Shown piece by piece: positions 8,987 to 17,868 of a stretch of DNA of 64,000 nucleotides (position 1 is its first letter; every line of letters starts with the position of its first letter). The notes beneath the pieces were generated by a model that did no database searches, was not told where the DNA came from, and saw nothing but the letters and a program-made list of their open reading frames with translations. The stretch comes from Stappia sp. WLB 29 (lineage in GTDB: Bacteria > Pseudomonadota > Alphaproteobacteria > Rhizobiales > Stappiaceae), in the NCBI RefSeq assembly GCF_023507705.1, contig NZ_JALBGD010000003.1, forward strand, positions 248,001 to 312,000. Direction: 5' to 3'. The position numbers and the translations under genes were made by a program.

Positions 8987-10024
8987 TCAACGTCCGGGCG
9001 TCGTCGCGCGTTCCACGAAGATGGCCTCCAGCCTCAGGGTCGAGGGCGGCGCATCCAGGTCGGTCAACCGTCGCTCCAGATGGGCGACGGCGCCTTCCGC
9101 CATCTTTTCCGGATCTTGCCGGAAGGTGCTGAGCCGGTAGGCGTCCCAGGACGCTTCGGGGATGTCGTCGAAACCGATCATCGCAAGATCCCGCGGAAGA
9201 TCGAGGCTGAACCTGCTGCGGGCGCGGTCCATCAGGCCGATGGCCACGAGATCGTTGACGCAGAAGACAGCTTCGGGTCGCTCTTGTGCCGCATCCCCCC
9301 CCAGGAGCGCATCGGCAGCCTCCTGGCCGCCGGCATAGTTGGCTTCCTTGCCGTGAACGCGGACAACGCTGGCGCCGAGGCGCCGGGCCTCGTCCGCGAA
9401 AGCGTCCTCGCGCTCGACGAGGCTGGGCGTCGCCGAGGAGACCCCGGCCACCGCGAGGCGCGTGAAGCCGCGCTCGACGAAGAGCCGTGCGGCCTCTCGG
9501 GCCGCACCGGTATTGTCGATGCGCACGTGATCGCAGTCGGGCTCGGAGCGTCCGATCATGATCAGCGGCTGGCCGTTGCGCCGGGCCAGTTCCACGAAGG
9601 AGGCCGGAGGCGAGCCGGACAGGATGATCGTTGCCGCCGCGCGGTACCCGAACAGGGCATTCTGCGCCGCCTGCAGCTCCTGCTCGAGGCTGCCGGTGTT
9701 GATGATCAGGGGCACGCTGCCGCGCAGGATCAGCGCTCGCGTCAGGGCGGAGACGAGATGGGCGCGAAAGCCCACCTCGGGCCGGGTGACGATGAGCCCG
9801 ACGAGGCGGCTGCGGTTGGCGAGCAGGCCGCGCGCCAGATCGTTGACCTGGTAGCCGAGCTCGGCTGCCGCCTGCATGACCTTCTCGCGGGTTTCCGGCG
9901 CGATGCTGGCGCCCGGCGTAAACGCGCGCGAGACCGCCGAGCGCGATACGCCGGCCTTTTGTGCCACCTGCTGCGCGCTGATGAAGCGCCGTGCGGGGGT
10001 CTTTTCGCCCTGGTCCCGTTTCAA
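8987..10024 (-). CDS. LacI-family transcriptional regulator of the adjacent ABC operon
   Basis: The 345-residue protein has an N-terminal LacI helix-turn-helix (ISAQQVAQKAGVSRSAVSRAF, about residues 15-35, then the hinge YQVNDLARGLLANRS). A periplasmic-binding-protein-like ligand domain follows (RLVGLIVTRPEVGF ... VFCVNDLVAIGLMDRARS ... MIGFDDIPEASWDAYRLSTFRQ). The family usually represses sugar or polyol operons. I placed the start at TTG 10022-10024, which overlaps the upstream permease stop (TTGA). GAAGG lies 7 bases before it, and no ATG or GTG is near. It is the last gene of the importer operon, so it should autoregulate with it. The ligand is unknown. Two palindromes upstream of the operon are candidate operators. 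Confidence 0.9.
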   Translation of the reverse strand: MKRDQGEKTPARRFISAQQVAQKAGVSRSAVSRAFTPGASIAPETREKVMQAAAELGYQVNDLARGLLANRSRLVGLIVTRPEVGFRAHLVSALTRALILRGSVPLIINTGSLEQELQAAQNALFGYRAAATIILSGSPPASFVELARRNGQPLIMIGRSEPDCDHVRIDNTGAAREAARLFVERGFTRLAVAGVSSATPSLVEREDAFADEARRLGASVVRVHGKEANYAGGQEAADALLGGDAAQERPEAVFCVNDLVAIGLMDRARSRFSLDLPRDLAMIGFDDIPEASWDAYRLSTFRQDPEKMAEGAVAHLERRLTDLDAPPSTLRLEAIFVERATTPGR

Positions 10025-10875
10025 TGGCCAACCTTCGACAGCACGTCGGATCTGAGGAATCGCTCGACGACGAGCATGAAAGCAATGGACGGTATCAGGA
10101 GCAACAACGCCGTGATCGATGCCACCTGATAGTTTCCGCCGGCACCCGCTGTATAGAGCAGGAGCGGCAACAGATTCACGTCTGGCGCGCCGACGAAGTA
10201 GCTGCCGGTGAACTCGTCGAGCGATTCCAGGAAGACGAAGATCGCGCTGGCCAGCAGTCCCGGGGCGGCAAGCGGCAGCGTCACGTCCCGGAAGGCGCGG
10301 AAAGCGCCGGCGCCGAGTGAGCGGGCCGCCTGTTCCAGTTCGCTGTCGACGGCGGAGAAGGCAGCCGTCGCGATCCAGACCGCATAGACCAGCCCGTGGG
10401 TAACATGCACCAGCACGACGCCGATGACCGTGCCGTTGAGGCCGATCTGGTAGAAGAGCCGGGCGATGTTGACGTAGACCGGCAGGTTCGGGAAGGCCTG
10501 CGGGATCAGGAAGGCCAGCAGGATCAGCGCTCTGAACGGCAGGCGCAGGCGCGCCAGCGCATAGCCGGCAGGCACTGCCAGCGCGATGGCCAGAACCACC
10601 GTCAGGCTCGCCACCAGGACGCTGTTGGCGAGAGATTCCATCGCGTTGCCGCGGGGCGAGAACACTCGCTCCCAGTAGCTGAAGCCGTATTCGAGCGGCA
10701 GCGCATGGGGGAAGTACCAGCGCTCGGCGACGGTCCACAGGACGAGGTTCGTCAGCGGGCCGAAGATGATGAAGGCGAGCAGGCCGAGCACGATGGCACG
10801 CGGCACCCACCAAAGGTCCGGGCGGATGCGCGCAGGCTCGGCCTTGCGCGAAAGGGGTGTCGACGAGGCGCTCAT
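10021..10875 (-). CDS. ABC transporter permease (second, MalG/PotC-like)
   Basis: The 284-residue inner-membrane protein has about six membrane segments. The EAA loop that docks the ATPase is DSELEQAARSLGAGAFRAFRDVTLPLAAPGLL. Its order in the operon and its sequence (WTVAERWYFPHALPLEYGFSYW near the N-terminus) place it with permeases of the polyamine/iron/phosphonate or sugar type. The ATG at 10873-10875 overlaps the previous permease stop by four bases, and its own stop overlaps the regulator start, so translation is coupled on both sides. The substrate cannot be read from the sequence. Confidence 0.9.
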   Translation of the reverse strand: MSASSTPLSRKAEPARIRPDLWWVPRAIVLGLLAFIIFGPLTNLVLWTVAERWYFPHALPLEYGFSYWERVFSPRGNAMESLANSVLVASLTVVLAIALAVPAGYALARLRLPFRALILLAFLIPQAFPNLPVYVNIARLFYQIGLNGTVIGVVLVHVTHGLVYAVWIATAAFSAVDSELEQAARSLGAGAFRAFRDVTLPLAAPGLLASAIFVFLESLDEFTGSYFVGAPDVNLLPLLLYTAGAGGNYQVASITALLLLIPSIAFMLVVERFLRSDVLSKVGH

Positions 10876-11693
10876 CCGCGCTCCTTCATGCTCTGGCGCA
10901 GGTAGAACCATGCGACGCAGGCGGTCGCGGCGAGCGAGATCAGGCCGAGCGCGTTGGCCACGCCGTAGTCGCCATAGGCATTGATGCGGAAGGCGATGTC
11001 GGCGGTCAGCATGGTGGGCGACTGGGCGTTGATCATCAGCGGCACGGAGAGCACCGACATCATCGTGACGAAGGACAGGACCAGCCCGACCATCAGCGTG
11101 GTGGCGACCTGCGGCACCAGGATCTCGATCAGGATGCGGAGCCGCGATGCGCCGAGATTGCGTGCCGCCTCGATGGTGCCGCGGTCGACCGAGGCCATGG
11201 CGCCTGCAAGCAGCAGCGTCACGAAGGGCGTCTGCTTCCAGACAAAGGCGATGACGATGCCGCGCCAGTCGAGGAAGCTTACCGCCTGCAGCGGCGTGAT
11301 GAGGCCGGCACCGACGAGAATGTTGTTCATCAAGCCGTTCTTGGCGAGGAAGGTGCGCAGCACCTGGCCGACGACGATGAAGGGAATGAACAGCGGCCAC
11401 CGGTACAGCCAGCGCAGGATCGCCACGGCGCGCGGGTTTTCGCCCAGCGTCAGATAGCCGCCGATGGCGATCGAGAAGAGCCCGATCAGGCAGGTCGACA
11501 GGCCGACGATCACCACGGTGAAGAGGATGTCGGAGCTGTAGAGCGCGAAGGACTTCGTGAAGTTGTCCAGCCCGTAGCCCGCCTCGGTCTCGAAGGCGCC
11601 GACCACCGAAAGGGCGAGCGGCAGTACGAACAGGAACAGGATCACCGTCAGGGCGGGCAGGACGAGAAGCAGTCCGAGCAGGCGTCTTGGCAT
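10872..11693 (-). CDS. ABC transporter permease (first, MalF/PotB-like)
   Basis: The 273-residue membrane protein starts MPRRLLGLLLVLPALTVILFLFVLP and has about six membrane helices. The EAA motif reads DRGTIEAARNLGASRLRILIEILVPQ. Together with the next permease it forms the heterodimeric channel of the importer. The ATG at 11691-11693 gives a short positively charged start before the first helix; the open frame continues upstream, but those residues overlap the spacer after the binding-protein gene. The gap to that gene is 58 bases. Confidence 0.9.
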   Translation of the reverse strand: MPRRLLGLLLVLPALTVILFLFVLPLALSVVGAFETEAGYGLDNFTKSFALYSSDILFTVVIVGLSTCLIGLFSIAIGGYLTLGENPRAVAILRWLYRWPLFIPFIVVGQVLRTFLAKNGLMNNILVGAGLITPLQAVSFLDWRGIVIAFVWKQTPFVTLLLAGAMASVDRGTIEAARNLGASRLRILIEILVPQVATTLMVGLVLSFVTMMSVLSVPLMINAQSPTMLTADIAFRINAYGDYGVANALGLISLAATACVAWFYLRQSMKERG

Positions 11694-11751
11694 GATGGCG
11701 TCGATCCGGTGGCGGCCGCCCGGGGAAACCGGGCGGCCTTTGCGGTGAGGG

Positions 11752-12888
11752 TCAGTTCGCGGCCTTGGCCTCGTAGGCTTCCAGGATCGCGTTGTTGTAG
11801 GGCGCGATCGGGAAGGGCTTGCCGTAGCTGGCGAGGTCTTCCGGAGACACGTCCGTGAACAGCTTGTTCCAGGTCTCGGCATCGAGCTCGGCCTGGACGT
11901 GCTGCGCATCGATGCCCGGATACCAGTTGAAGCGCTTGACGATGCCTTCCGCCTGCACCTTCGGGCTGGTGGCGAGCTCGACGAACTTCTCCGCCAGCTC
12001 CTTGTTCGGAGCCTTGGCCGGGATCACGTAGTGCATCGGCTGGCCGGGCATGCCGGGCGCCGGTAGCACCAGCTTGAATTCCGGCGGCAGCTGGCCGTTG
12101 GCCTGCCAGGAATAGAACATGTCGACCCAGACCGGCCCGATGGCGATCTCGCCGCGCGACAGCAGGTCGAGCGTGCCCGCATTGCCCGGGGTCAGGGTGG
12201 CGTTCTGGGTGAACTCCTTCAGGCCGTCGAAGGCGGCGTCCCACTTGGTGGTCTCGGCCTCCTCGAAGGGGCCGTTCATCAGCTTGCCGGCGTCGCCCTC
12301 GCCGAAGGCGTAGACCCAGCCCATGACGAAGCTCACGCCCGAGGCGCCGCCCTTGATGCCGTTGTAGCCGAACTGCTTCGGGTTCTCCTTCACCCAGGCG
12401 GCGAGCTCCTCGTAGCTCTTCGGCGGGTTCGGCAGCAGGGCCGGGTTGTAGGCGAGCGCGGTCTGGCTGTTGAACATCGGCATGACGTAGCCCTTGACGT
12501 TCGAGCCGAGCGCTATGTCTGCATTCGACCGTGTCACCAGCTTGCCGGTGGAGATGGTGTCGCGATAGGCCTCGAGATAGCCGCCGGACACCATCGGGCC
12601 TGCGAACTTCTCGTGGACGACGGCAACGTCCGTGTCCCAGGTCTCGCTGCCGGCCTGCTTCTGGGCCTCGAAGCGCTCCAGGATCTTCTGCGAGCCGGCA
12701 TCGCCCGGTCCGGTGCCGACGGCGCGCACCGTGTGACCCGGGTTCTGCTCCTCGAAGATCGGGCCGAGATACTCGTTGATGTAGTCGACCATGTTCTGGT
12801 CGCCGGCCGTGATCACGGTCAGTTCGGCCGCCGTCACCGGTGTGGACGCAAGGCCCAGCACCAGCGTCGCCGAAAGAAGTTTCCTCAT
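11752..12888 (-). CDS. Periplasmic substrate-binding protein of an ABC importer
   Basis: The 378-residue protein begins with a clear signal peptide (MRKLLSATLVLGLASTPVTA, cleavage near residue 20). The mature part starts AELTVITAGDQNMVDYINEY and looks like the type II binding proteins of the iron/polyamine/2-aminoethylphosphonate kind. Typical pieces are YNPALLPNPPKSYEELAAWVKE, GIKGGASGVSF, and FNWYPGIDAQHVQAELDAETWNKLF near the end. No lipobox cysteine is present, so it should be soluble in the periplasm. It lies between the ATPase gene and the permeases. The ligand is unknown to me; LacI control hints at a carbohydrate, while the fold hints at organic ions. Confidence 0.88.
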   Translation of the reverse strand: MRKLLSATLVLGLASTPVTAAELTVITAGDQNMVDYINEYLGPIFEEQNPGHTVRAVGTGPGDAGSQKILERFEAQKQAGSETWDTDVAVVHEKFAGPMVSGGYLEAYRDTISTGKLVTRSNADIALGSNVKGYVMPMFNSQTALAYNPALLPNPPKSYEELAAWVKENPKQFGYNGIKGGASGVSFVMGWVYAFGEGDAGKLMNGPFEEAETTKWDAAFDGLKEFTQNATLTPGNAGTLDLLSRGEIAIGPVWVDMFYSWQANGQLPPEFKLVLPAPGMPGQPMHYVIPAKAPNKELAEKFVELATSPKVQAEGIVKRFNWYPGIDAQHVQAELDAETWNKLFTDVSPEDLASYGKPFPIAPYNNAILEAYEAKAAN

Positions 12889-12921
12889 GTCGGTACTCCG
12901 CTTTCTAGACATCATTGACGT

Positions 12922-14076
12922 TCAGCTCTCGGATGCTTCCAGGACGCGGCCTTCGGTGCCGTCGCTCAAGGAGCCTTCGGGGCCGGCAGGGTGTCCCTGC
13001 CGGACGAAGAGGAAGAGCGCTTCGGCAGGGATGCGAATACGCACCGCCGCGCCGAGCGCGAAGGGTTCGGGGCTGTCGACCAGCAGCGTGTCTTCGCCGA
13101 CCCGCACGGAATGGCGCCAGGCACCGCCCGGATAGCTCGCCGCCTCGACGCGGCCGGGCAATTCCAGCGCGTCGCGGGTGGCGGTGCCGTCGCCTTCACC
13201 GGTAAGGAGGGATGCGGCCTCGGCGCGGAAGCGCCCTTCCAGATCGCCGTCGGTCAGCGGCCGTCCGTCCAGGGCCAGATCGGCCGCGGCATTGGCCAGA
13301 CCGGCGGCGATGATGACCCTGTCGCCGGCGATCCGACCGGTCAGATCGATGCGGTTCTCCGCGCCCATGAAGGCGGCGACGAAGGGGGTGGCGGGGCGGT
13401 TGTACAGCTCCTGCGGCGTGCCCTGCTGGGCGATGCGGCCGCGGTCGAGAATGACGATGCGGTCGGCCATCACCATGGCCTCTTCGCGGTCGTGGGTGAC
13501 ATGCACCGCCGTGATGCCGAGGCGCTTCTGCAGCGCGCTGATGTCGTGACGGACCTTGAGGCGGATGCGGGCGTCGAGATTGGACAGCGGCTCGTCGAGC
13601 AGCAGGATCTGCGGATCGATCGCCAGTGCCCGGCCGAGCGCGACGCGCTGGCGCTGGCCGCCCGACAAGGCACCGGGCTTGCGGCCGCCGAGGCCGGACA
13701 GGCCGAGCAGGTCTTCCAGCTCACCGACGCGCTTTGCGATCTCGGCCTTCGGCCGGCCGCGCAGCTTCAGCCCGTAGCCGATGTTCTGCGCCACCGTCAT
13801 GTGCGGCCACAGGGCGTAGGACTGGAAGACCAGCGCCATGCCGCGCTTGTCCGGCGGTTGGCGCGTAACGTCGGCACCGTCGACGGAAATGCTGCCGCCT
13901 GAGGGCTTCACGAAGCCGGCAATGGCACGCAGCAAGGTGGTCTTGCCGCAGCCGGACGAGCCGAGCAGCGCGACGAACTCTCCCTTGCCGATGGCGAGGT
14001 TGAGCCCCTCGAGCACACGCGTTGCGCCATAGCCCGCGGACAGCCCCGCGATGTTCAGGAAGCCCTCTTGCGTCAT
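12922..14076 (-). CDS. ABC transporter ATP-binding protein (PotA/UgpC-like)
   Basis: This is the energising subunit, first in the importer operon. The 384-residue protein has Walker A GSSGCGKT (39-46), a Q-loop in LVFQSYALWPHMTVAQNI, signature LSGGQRQRVALGRALA, Walker B ILLLDEPLSNLD and the switch His in AVHVTHDREEA. A C-terminal TOBE-type regulatory domain (about 240-384) is typical of CUT1 and polyamine/iron importers. The ATG at 14074-14076 opens MTQEGFLNIAGLSAGYG. The next gene starts 33 bases downstream. Twelve bases upstream of the start lies a 14-bp palindrome, and 59 bases upstream a 13-bp one. Confidence 0.93.
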   Translation of the reverse strand: MTQEGFLNIAGLSAGYGATRVLEGLNLAIGKGEFVALLGSSGCGKTTLLRAIAGFVKPSGGSISVDGADVTRQPPDKRGMALVFQSYALWPHMTVAQNIGYGLKLRGRPKAEIAKRVGELEDLLGLSGLGGRKPGALSGGQRQRVALGRALAIDPQILLLDEPLSNLDARIRLKVRHDISALQKRLGITAVHVTHDREEAMVMADRIVILDRGRIAQQGTPQELYNRPATPFVAAFMGAENRIDLTGRIAGDRVIIAAGLANAAADLALDGRPLTDGDLEGRFRAEAASLLTGEGDGTATRDALELPGRVEAASYPGGAWRHSVRVGEDTLLVDSPEPFALGAAVRIRIPAEALFLFVRQGHPAGPEGSLSDGTEGRVLEASES

Positions 14077-14087
14077 TTTCCACCCTT

Positions 14088-14101
14088 TGCACAGCTGTGC
14101 A
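14088..14101. promoter_or_regulatory. 14-bp perfect palindrome before the ABC ATPase gene
   Basis: TGCACAGCTGTGCA is a perfect two-fold repeat centred 18 bases upstream of the ATPase start codon. It would fold into the 5' leader or serve as a dimer operator. The LacI-family regulator encoded at the other end of the operon is the natural candidate protein, but LacI operators usually have a central CG, which this lacks. Confidence 0.4.
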
Positions 14102-14134
14102 TTGCAAGATACACGCTGTTTTTCTTCGGCCGAC

Positions 14135-14147
14135 GAAACGGCGTTTC
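14135..14147. promoter_or_regulatory. Candidate LacI-type operator GAAACG-G-CGTTTC
   Basis: Arms GAAACG and CGTTTC are perfectly inverted around one G. The core resembles LacI/GalR-family operators, which commonly carry AAACG/CGTTT half-sites. It lies 59 bases upstream of the ATPase start, where a promoter would be expected. Binding by the operon's own LacI-type regulator is inferred. Confidence 0.5.
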
Positions 14148-14567
14148 CATATTGTTAGCCTCGGCCTTCGTGCGGCGCAACGCCGCAGACACGTCAAAAC
14201 TTCCAAGCTCAGTGATAGGCGGTGCGTGTAACGGCGAGATGACGCTGGCGCCACAGCGAGGCTTCCGCCGCGTTCTCTGCCGGTCGTGAGAGGTGAAGGG
14301 GCGGTCGATCCGCGACTTGTCGCTTTGAGAAATCAGCAGGTCATGCAAGTTTCGACAGGCGGACGATTCGTGGATGTGCGGCCTCGGGGCGATGGCTTCC
14401 GAACCAGGATGTGGATGCTTCGGCTTGGGAGAAGCTTGCACGAAAAGGGCAGGTACCAGGGCCGTGCAAATAACCTGCCCACGACCGGCCACAGAATTGA
14501 CGCTGGATGGTAGGCTGCGGCCCGAGACCTCGATCGGCGCGGCAACATCCGCCGAACGGGATGCAAG

Positions 14568-17420
14568 ATGGATCGGGACGATTCTTCCTCCGATCCCGCC
14601 TCCGCCCAGGAGACCGGGATTCTCGAAAGCACCCGCGGCCTGACCGCTGTGCTCGACTGTCTCCCTCACCCCGCGTGGATCTTCGATTGCAGCGGTCGCT
14701 ATGTCTTCCAGAACCGCATCGATCGGGAGACCCATGGCAGCGCTGTGGGGTTGCTGCCGAGCGAGGCGGGCCTGGGCCCCGAGGAGGGGCAGGCCTGGAC
14801 TGAGATGCACCTCAGGGTGATCGGAGGGGAGCGCGTTCACTACAGCCGGGAGTTGGAAACCTCGCGCGGTCGGCTCGTCTCCGAAACCTCCATCGAACCG
14901 GTGACGGCCGATGGGGTGATCATCGGCGGTGTCGGCGTTTCGGTCGACCAGACCGCCCGGACCGACGCGGTTCGCAGGCTCAATGAGGCGCATCAGCGGC
15001 TGGCGGAATTCGTGGCCGTTTCCTCCGACTGGGTCTGGGAGACGGACGAGGAGCATCGTTTTGCCAGCGTGATAGGCGACGGGGAGCGGCTCGGCCTCGA
15101 CTTCGCCGGGTGGATCGGTCGTACCCGCTGGGAGGTGGCGAACGGGGACACGGCGAACGACCCGCTCTGGCGGGGCTATATGGAAACGGTGGCGCAGCAA
15201 CTGCCGATCGTGAACTTCATCTTTCCCGGAATGCGCGCCAATGGCGAGTCAATGTGGGTGGAGGTCAACGGCCGGCCGCGCCGCTCGCCCGACGGCCGGT
15301 TTCTCGGCTATCGTGGCGTGACGCGCGACGTGACGCGGCGCGAAACCATGGCAGAGCAGCTGCGGCGTTCGGACATCGTCATCCGGGCGACGAACAATGC
15401 GGTGGTGGTGTGCGATCGGGTCGGCCGGGTTCGCTGGGTGAACACCGCCTTCGAGCGCCTGACGGGCTATTCGGAAGCCGAGGTGCTCGGCAAGAAGCCC
15501 GGCGCGTTGCTGCAATGTCCTGAAACCGATCCCGAAACCGTACGGGAGATGAGCGCGGCCATCGCCGAGGGGCGTTCTGTGCGGGTGCAGGTGCTGAACC
15601 AGTCGCGAACCGGCCGGCGTTATTGGCTCGACCTCGATATCCTGCCGATTCAAGGAGAGGGAGCGGAGCCGGAAGGCTTTGTCGGCGTACAGACGGATGT
15701 GACCGAACTCGTCGAGGCACGGGCGCTTCTGCACGACGTCATCGAGACCATTCCCGATGCGATTGCGGCCTTCGATGCCGAGGACAGGCTGATCCTCTTC
15801 AACCGCTCCTATCGTGACTATTACACGTTGTCGGCCAAGCTCATCCGCGAAGGCACGCCGTTCGAGGACATCCTGCGTCATGGCGTTGCGGCAGGGCAGT
15901 ATATGGATCCGGGTGCGACGGAGGAGCAGAGGGAAGCCTGGATCCTGAACCGCATTGCGATCCACCGTAATCCGCCGAGCGAGCCGAGCATCCAGCTCTT
16001 GTCGGACGGGCGCTGGTTGCAGGTGAGCGAAAGGCGTTCGGCCAGCGGCGCCATCGTCGGCGTACGCACCGATATTACCGCGCTGAAGCATGCCGAGCTG
16101 GCCATTCGCCGCACAGCCGAGACGGATGGGCTGACACAGTTGGCCAACCGGTCGGTAATGACGCGCGAATTGGACAAGGTGCTGCAAGGCAAGCGCGCCC
16201 GCGACCGGATCGGGGCCTTCGTCATCATCGATCTCGATCACTTCAAGTCGATCAACGACACCCTTGGCCATGATGCCGGCGATACCTTGCTGCGGGTGGT
16301 GGCGCAGCGGCTGCGTCGCCTGCTGCGGCGTGGAGACGTCGTTGCGCGGCTGGGAGGCGACGAATTTGCGGTGCTGCTGACCGGTCTTGCGGACGAATTG
16401 GCGGCCGAGAGGATGGCAGAGAAGCTGCACAAGGCGCTGACCGCGCGCACCCGGCTCGGCGATCGGATGATGCGGCCGGGAATTTCAATGGGCGTAACTC
16501 TGTTTCCGGCGGACGGCGACACGCCGACCGACATCATCAAGAATGCCGATATCGCGCTCTATCAGTCGAAGGCCCAGGGCCGGAACGGCTGGACCCTGTT
16601 CAATCCGCAGCTGCGGCGGCGGCTGGAGCGTCGCCACGAACTCGGCGATGCACTGCGACGGGCGATATCGGCAGAAGAAATCGATGTCGCCTTTCAGCCG
16701 CAGCTAGGGTTCGGCGACCGCCGCATCGTCGGCTTCGAGGTGCTGGCGCGCTGGCAGCATGCGGGGCAGACGATCAGCCCGCTCGAATTCATCGGCATCG
16801 CCGAAGATCTCGGGCTCGGCGGCGTACTTGGCCGGGCGATCATGGAGCGGGCCTTTGCCATCTTTTCCGAGGCGGCCGGGGAGCGGAATGCTCCGGGCCA
16901 GCTTGCGATCAATCTCGCGACCTCGCAGCTGAAGGACCCACATTTTCCCGACTATGTGGCGGAAGCGTTGGCGCGATACGCACTGGATCCGCGGCAACTG
17001 GAATTCGAGGTAACGGAAACCGTGCTGCTCGACCGCTCCGCCGAGCGGATTGCGGAGACGCTGACCGCGCTCAGGCGGCTCGGCATCAGCCTAGCCCTCG
17101 ACGATTTCGGGACCGGCTATGCCTCGCTCACCCATCTCAAGCGCTTTCCGGTGTCGCGGCTGAAGATCGACCAGTCCTTCGTGCGCAATATCGGCCAATC
17201 GGAGGACGATGCCGCCATCGTGCGTGCCATCATCGGTCTGGCGCACAGCCTTGGCATGACGACGGTTGCCGAAGGGGTGGAGACGCAGGCGCAGCTTCTG
17301 TACCTGGAGCAGTTGGGCTGCGATATCGCGCAAGGGTTTTTCATCGGCCGGCCGGCGCGGCTTCCCTCCTGGCGGGTGGCACCGAGAGAGCCGGTGGAAA
17401 GCGGCAACCATTCGATCTGA
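14568..17420 (+). CDS. Four-PAS GGDEF-EAL protein (cyclic di-GMP turnover)
   Basis: The 950-residue cytoplasmic protein can make or degrade cyclic di-GMP, the signal that shifts cells between motile and attached states. Four PAS-like sensor domains lie at about 25-130, 140-265, 268-388 and 390-512. The GGDEF domain (about 518-680) has the intact active site GGDEF (596-600) and the inhibitory I-site RRGD (587-590). The EAL domain (about 695-935) begins with the variant EVL (724-726) but keeps Asn782, Glu817, Asp845-Asp846, Lys866, Glu902 and Gln922, so phosphodiesterase activity is plausible. There is no membrane segment or signal peptide. The third PAS has a cysteine in LLQCPETD (Cys317). The start ATG follows closely after the divergent region. 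The neighbours give no hint of the target process. Confidence 0.93.
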   Translation: MDRDDSSSDPASAQETGILESTRGLTAVLDCLPHPAWIFDCSGRYVFQNRIDRETHGSAVGLLPSEAGLGPEEGQAWTEMHLRVIGGERVHYSRELETSRGRLVSETSIEPVTADGVIIGGVGVSVDQTARTDAVRRLNEAHQRLAEFVAVSSDWVWETDEEHRFASVIGDGERLGLDFAGWIGRTRWEVANGDTANDPLWRGYMETVAQQLPIVNFIFPGMRANGESMWVEVNGRPRRSPDGRFLGYRGVTRDVTRRETMAEQLRRSDIVIRATNNAVVVCDRVGRVRWVNTAFERLTGYSEAEVLGKKPGALLQCPETDPETVREMSAAIAEGRSVRVQVLNQSRTGRRYWLDLDILPIQGEGAEPEGFVGVQTDVTELVEARALLHDVIETIPDAIAAFDAEDRLILFNRSYRDYYTLSAKLIREGTPFEDILRHGVAAGQYMDPGATEEQREAWILNRIAIHRNPPSEPSIQLLSDGRWLQVSERRSASGAIVGVRTDITALKHAELAIRRTAETDGLTQLANRSVMTRELDKVLQGKRARDRIGAFVIIDLDHFKSINDTLGHDAGDTLLRVVAQRLRRLLRRGDVVARLGGDEFAVLLTGLADELAAERMAEKLHKALTARTRLGDRMMRPGISMGVTLFPADGDTPTDIIKNADIALYQSKAQGRNGWTLFNPQLRRRLERRHELGDALRRAISAEEIDVAFQPQLGFGDRRIVGFEVLARWQHAGQTISPLEFIGIAEDLGLGGVLGRAIMERAFAIFSEAAGERNAPGQLAINLATSQLKDPHFPDYVAEALARYALDPRQLEFEVTETVLLDRSAERIAETLTALRRLGISLALDDFGTGYASLTHLKRFPVSRLKIDQSFVRNIGQSEDDAAIVRAIIGLAHSLGMTTVAEGVETQAQLLYLEQLGCDIAQGFFIGRPARLPSWRVAPREPVESGNHSI

Positions 17421-17493
17421 TCGGGGAAGCGTACGACAAGACGATTGCGAAGCCGGCCAGGCCAGTTGAGCAAGGCAAGGTGACTCAAACGAC

Positions 17494-17520
17494 AAAAGCC
17501 GCGGCGAAGCGCGGCTTTTT
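17494..17520. terminator. Bidirectional terminator between the GGDEF-EAL gene and tRNA-Gly
   Basis: The stem AAAAGCCGC / GCGGCTTTTT encloses a loop of about eight bases. T runs follow on both strands. It lies just beyond the 3' end of the tRNA gene on the minus strand and about 75 bases after the GGDEF-EAL stop on the plus strand. Confidence 0.8.
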
Positions 17521-17535
17521 GTTTGCTCTATAAAC

Positions 17536-17610
17536 TGGAGCGGGCGATGGGATTCGAACCCACGACCCCAACCTTGGCAAGGTTGTGCTCTACCCCTGAG
17601 CTACGCCCGC
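17536..17610 (-). tRNA. tRNA-Gly (anticodon GCC)
   Basis: Read on the minus strand, the acceptor stem GCGGGCG pairs with CGCCCGC, followed by discriminator T and an encoded CCA. The D-arm GCTCAGGGGTAGAGC, the anticodon loop TTGCCAA with anticodon GCC, and the T-arm GGGTTCGAATCCC are all present. The cloverleaf is complete. A terminator hairpin follows immediately. Confidence 0.97.
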
Positions 17611-17868
17611 ATCAGTTTGTGGCAGCCGGTCGCGACCGGCGCCTGAGGTGGGCTGTATATGAACCAAGGCGATCCGGATTGCAACAGTGTTTTTCGTGCG
17701 TCGCGGGCTGTGGATCAACAGTGGATTTCCGGGCGTTGGCGGGCATGGGGCGCGGCCCGGCTTGTGCACGGGCGGCTGCGTCGGCTAGACCGGTGTTGCC
17801 TTGATTTGCGAGGCAAAAGTTGAGCCGTCCCGCCGGACTTCCGGCCCGCAGGATCAGGACAGGACCCC

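Larger units (their letters stand above)
14077..14567. other. Divergent intergenic region, ABC operon / GGDEF-EAL gene
   Basis: This 491-bp gap separates the ATPase gene (leftward) from the PAS-GGDEF-EAL gene (rightward). It holds two palindromes near the ATPase end, listed separately. The remaining 400 bases contain only short open frames with no recognisable product. An antisense frame crossing into the GGDEF-EAL gene looks like a shadow of it. Confidence 0.5.

Noticed and set aside
14286-14513. 75-codon frame in the gap before the GGDEF-EAL gene
   Set aside because: No ribosome-binding site, no recognisable sequence, and codon use unlike the neighbours.
17536-17610. tRNA genes as attachment sites of integrated elements
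   Set aside because: Neither tRNA-Gly nor tRNA-Thr (38526-38601) has an adjacent integrase gene or a repeated 3' tRNA fragment in the window.
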